Assembly (NCBI GenBank): GCA_035295985.1 | Contig: DATHBT010000263.1 | Location: 1-10,579 of the forward strand | Origin: JAIVGV01 sp035295985 | GTDB lineage: Bacteria; Acidobacteriota; Blastocatellia; Pyrinomonadales; Pyrinomonadaceae | DNA length: 10,579 nt | Direction of reading: 5' to 3' | In this document: positions 1-5,544 of the stretch, piece after piece | Layout of the letters: every line of letters starts with the position of its first letter | How positions within the stretch are numbered: the stretch's first letter is position 1 | Translations under genes and position numbers: made by a program | Notes under the pieces: model-generated | Seen by the model: only the letters and a program-made list of their open reading frames with translations | What the model was told of the DNA's origin: nothing | Database searches by the model: none

Positions 1-1276
1 GCCCTGCCCCTACAATTGTCTCGGCCGTTTCGAGTTCGTCCAGCACCCGCTCGTAGCGGTCGATGACCTTGTCCCAGTCCGCGTGCTCGGCGGCGTAAGC
101 TCGGCCGCGCGCGCCGAGTTTGTTCAGCTCTTCGTCTGGCGCGTCGGCGGCGCGGGCGAACAGGTCGGCCCATTCCTCTTCGGTCGTGGCGAGCCAGCCG
201 CCGCGCGAGTGCTCGACCGCGATGGCAGTCGCGAGGCATTCGGCGTGCGCGGCGGCGGGGCGGCCCGCGAGCCAAGCCTCCATCATCGCGCGCGAAAAGC
301 TCTCGTTGCGACTCGGCTGGAAGAGGACGCGCGCGCGGCGGAGCAGCGCGCGCTTCGTCTCGTCGCCGACGGGGCCGAGATCGAGGACGCCGGGTTCGCT
401 GAAACACTCCCGGCCGCCGCCCGCGAGCGCGAGCAGGAGATCGGTCGAGGGGCGCGCGGCGCGGAAGCGGCGGTACGCGGCGGCGAGGAGCGGGACGTTC
501 TTCGTCGCGTCGCGCCGGCCCAGGTAGAGGACGAAGCTCGCGCCGAGAAGCTCGACAGGCAGCGCGGCGTCGCGCGCCGTGTAGTTGTGTGCCGTCCCCC
601 CGCTCGTGGCGGCCGTCTCGTCTGTGTCGTCTGTCTCGACGCCTTCCCCGACTACGACGGCGCGGCCGTGCAGGCCGGGGCCGTAGAGGCGGAGCGCCAG
701 CTCGCGCTCTCCCTCGGAGTTGAAGAGGACGCGGCGCGCGCGGCGGAAGATTTCTTCGACCGCGGGCAGGCGCGCGTAAGGCTCGTCGTGCAGGCAGGGC
801 TGGAGCAGCGCGCGATCCGCGACCGCCGGCAATCCCGCGAGCGTCGTGCCGTAGAGGTAGGGGATGAAGAGGAAGGCGCGGTAGCCCTCGCGCCCGGCTT
901 CGAGGTGGCGGACGAGGGCTGACGAGTTGATGTTGTGGCGGACGAAGTCCCGAGAATCCTCTTCGCCGACGGGGCTGACGCCGATTTTGAGCGCGCGCGG
1001 GTCGAGCGCGAGCAGGCGCGCGTTGGCGCGGTCGAACCCTGCCGGGTCGCGCCCGTCGCAGGCGAAGCGGCGGACGAGAAACCCTTCGTCGTCCGTCGTG
1101 CCGGGCGGGTGGAAGTCTGTTGACCAGCCGTCGTGGAAGGAGCGCGCGCAGGTAGCCAGCACTTCGACGGCGTGGCCGCGCGAGGCGAGCCGCAGGGCGA
1201 TCTGTCGCGCCTGCTGCTCCGCGCCGCCGCGCAGGTCGGGGCCGAACCACGGCGTCACGAGCGCGAGCGGCTTCAT
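1..1276 (-). CDS. GT4-type glycosyltransferase, 3' end outside the window
   Basis: Read on the minus strand, an ATG at 1276 opens a frame with no stop for 425 codons to the window edge, so only the extreme C-terminus is missing (GT4 enzymes are usually about 380-450 residues). The N-terminus reads MKPLALVTPWFGPDLRGGAE, the usual first strand and glycine-rich loop of a GT-B fold (GGAE at 17-20). Further motifs are FNSEGE near 185, YLGRRDATKN at 251-260 with the conserved nucleotide-sugar Lys259, and ESFSRAMME at 325-333, which is the EX7E motif of GT4 retaining enzymes. It probably transfers a sugar from a nucleotide donor onto a growing cytoplasmic glycan; donor and acceptor cannot be read from the sequence. 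Its ATG overlaps the stop of the upstream coiled-coil gene as ATGA, so translational coupling in the wzt unit is likely. No signal peptide is seen. Confidence 0.88.
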   Translation of the reverse strand, partial: MKPLALVTPWFGPDLRGGAEQQARQIALRLASRGHAVEVLATCARSFHDGWSTDFHPPGTTDDEGFLVRRFACDGRDPAGFDRANARLLALDPRALKIGVSPVGEEDSRDFVRHNINSSALVRHLEAGREGYRAFLFIPYLYGTTLAGLPAVADRALLQPCLHDEPYARLPAVEEIFRRARRVLFNSEGERELALRLYGPGLHGRAVVVGEGVETDDTDETAATSGGTAHNYTARDAALPVELLGASFVLYLGRRDATKNVPLLAAAYRRFRAARPSTDLLLALAGGGRECFSEPGVLDLGPVGDETKRALLRRARVLFQPSRNESFSRAMMEAWLAGRPAAAHAECLATAIAVEHSRGGWLATTEEEWADLFARAADAPDEELNKLGARGRAYAAEHADWDKVIDRYERVLDELETAETIVGAG

Positions 1277-2346
1277 ACCTTCCCGCCGACCGCCTCGCGC
1301 GCCGCGTCGATTGCCGCGCGCAACTCGTCCACGCGCGCCGCGAGCGCGTCCGTCTCGCGCCTCTGTTCGGACGCCGTCTCGCGCAGGTCTTCCTCGGCGG
1401 CGGCGAGCGCGGCCTTCTGCGCCTCGACGATGGCCTGCTGCTCGCGGATCAGAAACTCCTGCTGCGCGTCGAGCCGCCGGCCGTGGCCCGCGAGCTGCGC
1501 GGCGTGCGCCCCGAGTTGGCGGCCTTGATCTTCGAGCTGCCGGCCGTGCTCTTCAAGCCCCCGGCTGAACTCGGCGAACCAGCCGGCGTGATCGTCGAGG
1601 CGCGCGTCGTGCCCGGCCAGGCGGCGCTCGGCCTCTTCCGTCCTGCGCGTGGCCTGTTCGAGCTGGGCCGCCGTGTGTTCGATCCGTTGCGCGAGCCGCG
1701 ACTGCCGCTCCCCGTGGCGCGCGGAGATTTCGGCCAGAGAGTCCGAGAGCATCGAGACGGCCGCGGAGGCGTCGTCGATGGCGAGCCGGAGTTCCGCGGC
1801 GACGCTGTCGCCGAGCCGCCGCACGTTGATGTGGTCGGCGATGATCTGCTGCTGCGCCAGCGCGTAGGCCTCGAACTGCCGCTGGTGGCGCAGCGCCGTG
1901 GGCAGGCGGACGACGGCGGCGAGGATCTGCCAGAGGTGGCCGACGACGGGCAGCGAGCGCGCCATCTCCGCCAGGCGCGACTGCCTGAGTCCCGCGATGC
2001 GCTCGAAGGCGGACAGGCTCCTGCCCTCGGACGAGCGCGCGAGGTCTCTGAGGATGTCGATCTTTTCGCGCGCGCCGCCGCGCAAGTCCCCGATCGTCTG
2101 TTGGAACTCCTCGGGCGTGGGCGCGCGGCGGAGCACCGAGGCGTAGGCGGCCTCGACGAACGCCTCGTCGTGGTAGGCGAGAATCTCGTGGACGTAGTAG
2201 AGGCCGTCGGCGCGCGGCGCGAGGCGCGGCTGAAGCCTGAGTACCTCGGCCGGCTCGTCGGCCGCGCTTGGCGGCGGAGGTGCGACCGGGCCGTCGTGTT
2301 GCTGCGGCTGCGGTTCGTCCTGAATCTGTGTGGCTTCGCTCGTCAT
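1273..2346 (-). CDS. DUF4214-like domain protein with long C-terminal coiled coil
   Basis: 357 residues; I chose the ATG at 2346, 17 nt after the wzt stop, because the frame before it overlaps wzt in another reading frame. No strong Shine-Dalgarno is visible. Residues 1-45 are Pro/Gln/Ala-rich and disordered. Residues about 58-110 (FVEAAYASVLRRAPTPEEF, then an LxxSxEG tail) match the DUF4214 pattern often found in polysaccharide clusters. Residues 131-152 form a hydrophobic or amphipathic helix. From about 155 to 350 the protein is charged and helical. Residues 239-301 form nine consecutive seven-residue units with Leu or Phe at the fifth place (e.g. HGRQLED, QGRQLGA, HAAQLAG, HGRRLDA). No catalytic motif was seen. 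Placed between the exporter ATPase and a glycosyltransferase, it may be a scaffold or length-setting factor for the glycan, by analogy with the coiled coil of WbdD; that is inference. The stop overlaps the next gene's start. Confidence 0.8.
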   Translation of the reverse strand: MTSEATQIQDEPQPQQHDGPVAPPPPSAADEPAEVLRLQPRLAPRADGLYYVHEILAYHDEAFVEAAYASVLRRAPTPEEFQQTIGDLRGGAREKIDILRDLARSSEGRSLSAFERIAGLRQSRLAEMARSLPVVGHLWQILAAVVRLPTALRHQRQFEAYALAQQQIIADHINVRRLGDSVAAELRLAIDDASAAVSMLSDSLAEISARHGERQSRLAQRIEHTAAQLEQATRRTEEAERRLAGHDARLDDHAGWFAEFSRGLEEHGRQLEDQGRQLGAHAAQLAGHGRRLDAQQEFLIREQQAIVEAQKAALAAAEEDLRETASEQRRETDALAARVDELRAAIDAAREAVGGKV

Positions 2347-2363
2347 CTGTCGAATCGCAACTA

Positions 2364-3713
2364 TTAGCGCGCGCCGATTCGCTCCGCGTCCTCGGCCGCC
2401 AGCGAGGCCGCGCCCTCCGGCGCTCCCGCGTCCGCCACGCGGCGCGCGGTGACGGTCGCGTTCAAATTCGCCACGCCCTCCATCTCGGTCGTCGAGCAGG
2501 AGACGCGGAAGAAGATGACGCCGTCCATCCAGTCGAAGGCGACGCCGTCGGGCGTGTGCGCGGCGACTGAGACGAAGTAGTGCTCCTGGCCGAGCCAGCA
2601 GTTGAAACGGAACGTCGCCTCCACGACCTCGCCCGCGCGCGCGGGCCCCAGCGCGAGCCGGCGCTGCTCCGTGTTCGTGCCATAGACGTTGATGCCGTGG
2701 CGGTTGCGGATCATGAAGCCGCAGACCGGCTCCTCGATGTCGCGGTGGAACAGTACCCGCATGCGCACGGCCACGGGGTCGCCCGTCTCGACGAGTTCGG
2801 CCGACTCGCCGCGCTCGTCGAGCAGTTCGGCCGAGACGATCTCGGCGTGGCGGTTGCCGTGCCGGTAGCTGTAGCTGAGCCGCGCGCGCGCGGCCGAGGG
2901 CGGGGCGGGCGCGCGCTCTCTGGTAGCGCCTTCGCCGGGCGTTTCGGCGGCCTGCTGATCGGCGTCGTCGTAGGCCTCCTCGCGCGCCATGATGAGGCGC
3001 TGGTAGCGGTTGAGCACGTCCACGGGCGCGCCGTCGGCCAGCATCCGGCCGCCGTTCAGGAGGATCGCGCGCGAGCACAGCGCCCGCACCAGCGTCGGCT
3101 CGTGCGAGACGAAGAGGATGGTCGTCCCGCGCGACTGCATCTCCTTGATCCGCCGCGTGCAGCGGTGCTGGAAGACGCTGTCGCCGACCGACAGGGCCTC
3201 ATCGATGACGAGCACCTCCGGCTCGGTGTGGACGGCGATGGAGAAGGCGAGGCGGACGTACATCCCCGAGGAGTAGGTCTTGACGGGCTGGTGTATGAAA
3301 TCGCCGATCTCGGCGAACCGCTCGATGTCGGGCAGCCGGCGCTCGGTCTCCCTGCGCGACCAGCCGAGCAGGGCCGTGTTCATGTAAACGTTCTCGATGC
3401 CGGTGAACTCCGGATTAAAACCCGCGCCGAGTTCGAGCAGCGCGGCGACGCGCCCCTCGACCCACACCTGCCCGTGCGTCGGTTCGAGCGTCCCCGTGAC
3501 GATCTGCAGCAGCGTGGACTTGCCCGACCCGTTCGGCCCGACGACGCCGACGGTCGTGCCGCGCTCGACGTTGAAAGAGATGTCCCTGAGCGCCCAGAAC
3601 TCGCGGTGGCGGCGCAGCCGGCCGCGCGTCAGCGACTCCACGAGGCGGTCGCCCGGCCGCCCGTAGATGCGGTACTGCTTCGCCACCCCCTCGACGCGCA
3701 GCGCGGTGCTCAT
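2364..3713 (-). CDS. wzt: Polysaccharide/O-antigen ABC exporter ATP-binding protein with C-terminal Wzt domain
   Basis: 449 residues. The N-terminal ABC ATPase (about 1-245) has Walker A GPNGSGKST (59-67), the ELGAGFNP segment at the Q-loop position (94-101, typical of Wzt/TagH-type proteins), signature YSSGM (148-151 region), Walker B VLVIDE with Asp171/Glu172, and the H-loop His204 in SHE. A low-complexity hinge (about 250-280) leads to a beta-rich domain (about 285-425, ending in FDWMDGVIFFRV) resembling the Wzt C-terminal carbohydrate-binding domain, which in O8/O9a systems recognises the modified chain end. It would hydrolyse ATP at the inner membrane to drive export of a lipid-linked glycan with Wzm. 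Unusually, wzm is 870 bp away and divergent. The start ATG at 3713 is supported by a -10 box 8 nt upstream; no Shine-Dalgarno is visible, so leaderless translation is likely. It is the first gene of a three-gene unit. Confidence 0.93.
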   Translation of the reverse strand: MSTALRVEGVAKQYRIYGRPGDRLVESLTRGRLRRHREFWALRDISFNVERGTTVGVVGPNGSGKSTLLQIVTGTLEPTHGQVWVEGRVAALLELGAGFNPEFTGIENVYMNTALLGWSRRETERRLPDIERFAEIGDFIHQPVKTYSSGMYVRLAFSIAVHTEPEVLVIDEALSVGDSVFQHRCTRRIKEMQSRGTTILFVSHEPTLVRALCSRAILLNGGRMLADGAPVDVLNRYQRLIMAREEAYDDADQQAAETPGEGATRERAPAPPSAARARLSYSYRHGNRHAEIVSAELLDERGESAELVETGDPVAVRMRVLFHRDIEEPVCGFMIRNRHGINVYGTNTEQRRLALGPARAGEVVEATFRFNCWLGQEHYFVSVAAHTPDGVAFDWMDGVIFFRVSCSTTEMEGVANLNATVTARRVADAGAPEGAASLAAEDAERIGAR

Positions 3714-3721
3714 GGGCTGAG

Positions 3722-3750
3722 ATTTTAGAGTTGGGGTTGATAATTAACAA
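3722..3750 (-). promoter_or_regulatory. Predicted leaderless sigma70-type promoter of wzt
   Basis: On the minus strand, TTGTTA (3750-3745, 4/6 to consensus) is followed after 17 nt by TAAAAT (3727-3722, 5/6). Only 8 nt (CTCAGCCC) separate the -10 box from the wzt ATG, so the expected transcription start falls at or next to the A of the start codon. Confidence 0.55.
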
Positions 3751-3793
3751 GGATGTGGTCGAACTATTAGAGCGGGCGCGCGGAAAATAGTGC

Positions 3794-3821
3794 TTGACGA
3801 AATAAGAGGTGTCCGTAAACT
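3794..3821 (+). promoter_or_regulatory. Predicted promoter for the small RNA / hicA leader
   Basis: TTGACG (3794-3799, 5/6) and TAAACT (3816-3821, 4/6) lie 16 nt apart on the plus strand. Transcription would begin near 3828, exactly where a perfect hairpin starts, and would run toward the terminator at 3917-3942 and then hicA. Confidence 0.5.
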
Positions 3822-3827
3822 TACCCC

Positions 3828-3942
3828 GCGTGCGGCTGAAAGGCGCACGCTAAAAACCGAATAGGGTCACTACGAGCAATTCGTACCGCCCGCCGATTTA
3901 ATAGGCTCGCCCACGCGCCCGCCTGTATCGGCGGGCTTTTTT
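3828..3942 (+). ncRNA. Candidate short structured RNA or attenuated leader upstream of hicA
   Basis: Between a promoter-like pair and a strong intrinsic terminator lies about 115 nt without a convincing ORF but with ordered structure. Hairpin 1 is GCGTGCG (3828-3834) with CGCACGC (3844-3850), a perfect 7-bp stem. Hairpin 2 is TACGA (3871-3875) with TCGTA (3881-3885) around a 5-nt loop. A free GCCCGCCGAT (3888-3897) is a perfect 10-nt complement of ATCGGCGGGC (3927-3936), which includes the 3' arm of the terminator, so two pairings compete. I do not recognise an Rfam family; it does not fold as a tRNA by eye. It could be an independent small RNA or a leader that limits expression of the toxin gene 45 bp downstream. 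Both readings are inference. Confidence 0.45.
3917..3942 (+). terminator. Intrinsic terminator upstream of hicA
   Basis: GCCCGCC (3917-3923), a 6-nt loop TGTATC, GGCGGGC (3930-3936) and then six T residues (3937-3942): a classic rho-independent terminator on the plus strand. No annotated protein gene ends upstream on this strand, so it points to a non-coding transcript ending here. Confidence 0.8.
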
Positions 3943-3986
3943 GTTGCGAGTAGTCGTTGTAAGTTTAGCCCTCGGAGTTTCTAGAG

Positions 3987-4208
3987 ATGCCCAAAAAATT
4001 GCCCTCACTAAAACCCAGAATAGTTATCCGAGCACTCGAACGTGGCGGATTCTATGTTCACCACGTTACGGGCGGTCATTACATTCTGAAGAAGGGTGGG
4101 CTGCGCGTGACCGTGCCTTATCACGGCAGGGATTTAAAGCCGCGGACGCTCGCTTCGATCGTCGAGCAGTCGGGCATGACGGCCGAGGAATTTTTAGACT
4201 TGCTTTGA
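3987..4208 (+). CDS. hicA: HicA-family toxin (mRNA interferase), type II toxin-antitoxin
   Basis: 73 residues, the normal HicA size. The double-stranded-RNA-binding-like fold pattern is clear: ERGGFYVHHVTGGHYIL (18-34) with the likely catalytic His31 where HicA has GSHH, then VTVPYHGRDLKPRTL (41-55) and a C-terminal helix with EEFLDLL. HicA family members cleave mRNA in the cytoplasm and are held inactive by HicB. A GGAG (3974-3977) with 9-nt spacing supports the ATG. Base count gives 53% GC, well below the neighbours, which suggests transfer. No clear promoter lies between the terminator at 3942 and this start, so expression may depend on read-through of that terminator. The partner gene lies downstream on the opposite strand, tail to tail with an 18-bp gap, unlike the usual co-directional hicAB pair. 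Confidence 0.85.
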   Translation: MPKKLPSLKPRIVIRALERGGFYVHHVTGGHYILKKGGLRVTVPYHGRDLKPRTLASIVEQSGMTAEEFLDLL

Positions 4209-4226
4209 GAGGGAGGCCATCGGGTT

Positions 4227-4454
4227 TTAGGCGAACTCGACGCTGACCTCTTCGGTGATGGAGTTGTCGGTGGGGATAGGCTCGCCGTCCTTCTTGAGAC
4301 TTTCGAGGTAGCCTCTGATCGCGTCGGCCGCCATCTCGCGGGCCTCTTCGAGCGTGTCGCCCTCGGTCACGAGGCCGGGCAGCGCCGGGCAGGTGACGAC
4401 GTAGCCGCCCGCTTCGTCGGGCGTCATCACGACGGTGAAGTTCAGCACTTTCAT
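4227..4454 (-). CDS. hicB: Short HicB-family antitoxin
   Basis: 75 residues starting MKVLNFTVVMTPDE. The body, GGYVVTCPALPGLVTEGDTL then EEAREMAADAIRGYLESL, is the HicB partial RNase-H-like fold, ending with KKDGEPIP. No C-terminal helix-turn-helix or ribbon-helix-helix is present, so this is the short form and probably cannot bind DNA alone. The frame stays open upstream to 4514, and an ATG at 4463 (MARMKV) is possible. I prefer 4454, because family members start at the first beta strand and a near-perfect -10 box overlaps the 4463 codon, which makes 4454 the first codon of the predicted transcript. HicB would neutralise HicA by covering its active site. Base count gives 64% GC against 53% for hicA, so the two genes may not share a recent history. 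Confidence 0.85.
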   Translation of the reverse strand: MKVLNFTVVMTPDEAGGYVVTCPALPGLVTEGDTLEEAREMAADAIRGYLESLKKDGEPIPTDNSITEEVSVEFA

Positions 4455-4461
4455 GCGGGCC

Positions 4462-4470
4462 ATTATATCA
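4462..4470 (-). promoter_or_regulatory. Extended -10 promoter of hicB, leaderless
   Basis: Minus strand TGATATAAT (4470-4462) is a TG-N extended -10 with a perfect TATAAT. Seven nucleotides (GGCCCGC) separate it from the ATG at 4454, putting the expected +1 on the start codon. No good -35 hexamer is visible, which an extended -10 can tolerate. Confidence 0.65.
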
Positions 4471-4527
4471 CCCGGAAGGCCCGCCGCCCCCAGGCGCATG
4501 GCTGACAGTCTCACAGTCCTCGTTTTT

Positions 4528-4569
4528 GGCTGACGGCTAATTGCTGACTGCTGGCGGCTGATGGCTTAC
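4528..4569. repeat. Tandem heptanucleotide array between hicB and wzm
   Basis: Six consecutive 7-bp units: GGCTGAC, GGCTAAT, TGCTGAC, TGCTGGC, GGCTGAT, GGCTTAC; consensus KGCTGAY. A further GGCTGAC unit stands at 4500-4506. The last unit supplies the first three bases of the predicted wzm -10 box. Similar heptamer arrays (STRR sequences) are known from cyanobacteria. Confidence 0.75.
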
Positions 4570-4572
4570 AAT
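4544..4572 (+). promoter_or_regulatory. Predicted leaderless promoter of wzm, inside heptamer array
   Basis: CTGACT (4544-4549, 4/6) and TACAAT (4567-4572, 5/6) are 17 nt apart. The -10 box ends 7 nt before the GTG at 4580, so the transcript is expected to begin at the start codon. The -35 lies in the heptamer array and the -10 overlaps its last unit. Confidence 0.5.
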
Positions 4573-4579
4573 CTCGCCC

Positions 4580-5404
4580 GTGATTTCGGCGCAGGAAGGC
4601 AGGCGGCTGGTGTGGCGCCCGCTGGCGGAGTTGCCGCGGCGCTACGAGCTGGTGCGTTCGCTCGTGCGGAAAGAGTTGGCGGTGCGCTACCGCGGCTCGG
4701 CGCTGGGGCCGGTGTGGGTGCTGCTGCGGCCGGCGGTGATGATCGCCATCTACACGTTCATCTTCGCGGGCGTCTTCGGCGCGCGCTTCGGCGCGGGGGG
4801 GACGGCGCGCGACTACGCCCTCTACCTCTTCTGCGGGCTGCTGCCGTGGACGGCCTTCCAGGAGTCGGTGCAGAACTCGGCGACGGTCATCGTCTCGCAC
4901 TCGAACCTCGTCAAGCGCGTCGTCTTCCCGCTCGAAACCCTGCCGCTCTCGCTCACCATCGCCGCGCACTGCACGCAACTGTTCGGCATGATCGTCCTCG
5001 TCGCGGCGGCCGTTTTCATCCAGGGCGGGCTGCACCCGACGATCCTGTGGCTGCCCGTGCTGCTCGCGCCGCAACTGCTCTGCGCGCTCGGCGCGTCGTG
5101 GCTCATCGCCTCGCTCGGCGTCTTCCTGCGCGACACGGAGCAGTTCGTCGGCCTGCTGCTGACCGCGTGGCTCTTCCTGACGCCGATCATCTACCCGGAG
5201 CAGGCCGTGCCCGAGCGCTACCGGTTTTACGTCAACCTCAACCCCTTCACGCCGCTCGTGCGCAACTACCGGCGCATCCTGCTCGAAGGGCTGCCGCCCG
5301 ACTGGACGGGCCTCGCCTACTTCGCCCTCTTCGCCCTCGCCTCCTTCCTCTTCGGCTACTGGTGGTTCGCGCGCACGCGGAAGAACTTCGCGGACGTGAT
5401 TTAA
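4580..5404 (+). CDS. wzm: Polysaccharide/O-antigen ABC exporter permease
   Basis: 274 residues, the usual size for ABC-2 permeases of the Wzm/KpsM/TagG type. The N-terminal cytoplasmic stretch ELVRSLVRKELAVRYRGSAL and LGPVWVLLRPAVMIAIYTF are the family's characteristic amphipathic entry and first membrane helix. About six hydrophobic helices follow: near 52-72, 85-105 (LYLFCGLLPWTAF), 132-155, 157-180, 194-212 and 248-266. Wzm dimers form the inner-membrane channel that exports undecaprenyl-linked glycan, powered by Wzt. The start is a GTG, chosen because it precedes the conserved N-terminal region and lies 7 nt after a -10 box; no Shine-Dalgarno is visible. The only Wzt in view is divergent and 870 bp away beyond hicAB, so the two subunits must be made from separate transcripts. 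Confidence 0.92.
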   Translation: MISAQEGRRLVWRPLAELPRRYELVRSLVRKELAVRYRGSALGPVWVLLRPAVMIAIYTFIFAGVFGARFGAGGTARDYALYLFCGLLPWTAFQESVQNSATVIVSHSNLVKRVVFPLETLPLSLTIAAHCTQLFGMIVLVAAAVFIQGGLHPTILWLPVLLAPQLLCALGASWLIASLGVFLRDTEQFVGLLLTAWLFLTPIIYPEQAVPERYRFYVNLNPFTPLVRNYRRILLEGLPPDWTGLAYFALFALASFLFGYWWFARTRKNFADVI

Positions 5405-5415
5405 GAGCCAAAAGC

Positions 5416-5526
5416 TGTCCGTTGTCAGTCGTCCGTTGTCAGTTGTTTCGTGCTCTCGCAAATTGAATCTTAGCCCGCGGGCGGCTCGCTCTTTAAGCAC
5501 AGACAACGGACGACTGACCACGGACA
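5416..5526. repeat. Long inverted repeat of heptamers between convergent wzm and ligase genes
   Basis: TGTCCGTTGTCAGTCGTCCG and the next five bases (5416-5440) are complementary to 5502-5526 with one mismatch in 25. Each arm is a run of 7-bp units (TGTCCGT, TGTCAGT, CGTCCGT, TGTCAGT). A perfect 10-bp palindrome GCCCGCGGGC (5473-5482) sits near the centre. Lying between two stop codons facing each other, it could act as a bidirectional RNA hairpin or mRNA 3' end, but no long T-tract flanks it. Further heptads (GCTAATC, GCTAACA) run into the last codons of the ligase gene. Confidence 0.8.
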
Positions 5527-5544
5527 ACGGACATTGAATTACAG

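Noticed and set aside
83..2367. Several long plus-strand ORFs (83-922, 927-1568, 1483-2367)
   Set aside because: They are antisense to the glycosyltransferase and coiled-coil genes, whose frames have real motifs; the plus-strand products are compositionally biased.
2580..3728. 382-codon plus-strand ORF opposite wzt
   Set aside because: The GC-rich antisense shadow of a clear ABC ATPase; its translation is low-complexity Arg/Ala/Val and matches no family.
2359..3770. AACTATTAG occurring after wzt (2359-2367) and near 3762-3770
   Set aside because: A 9-bp match without extended similarity is expected by chance often enough and has no supporting structure.
3851..3915. tRNA-like stretch ending in CCA near 3914
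   Set aside because: No acceptor stem pairing or T-loop consensus could be found; the region fits separate hairpins and a terminator better.
4455..4514. Longer HicB start at 4514 or 4463
   Set aside because: The extra residues lie across a near-perfect extended -10 box and the short HicB family begins at the MKV strand.
4511..5527. 338-codon minus-strand ORF opposite wzm
   Set aside because: Its ends are translated heptamer repeats and its middle is the charged shadow of the permease helices.
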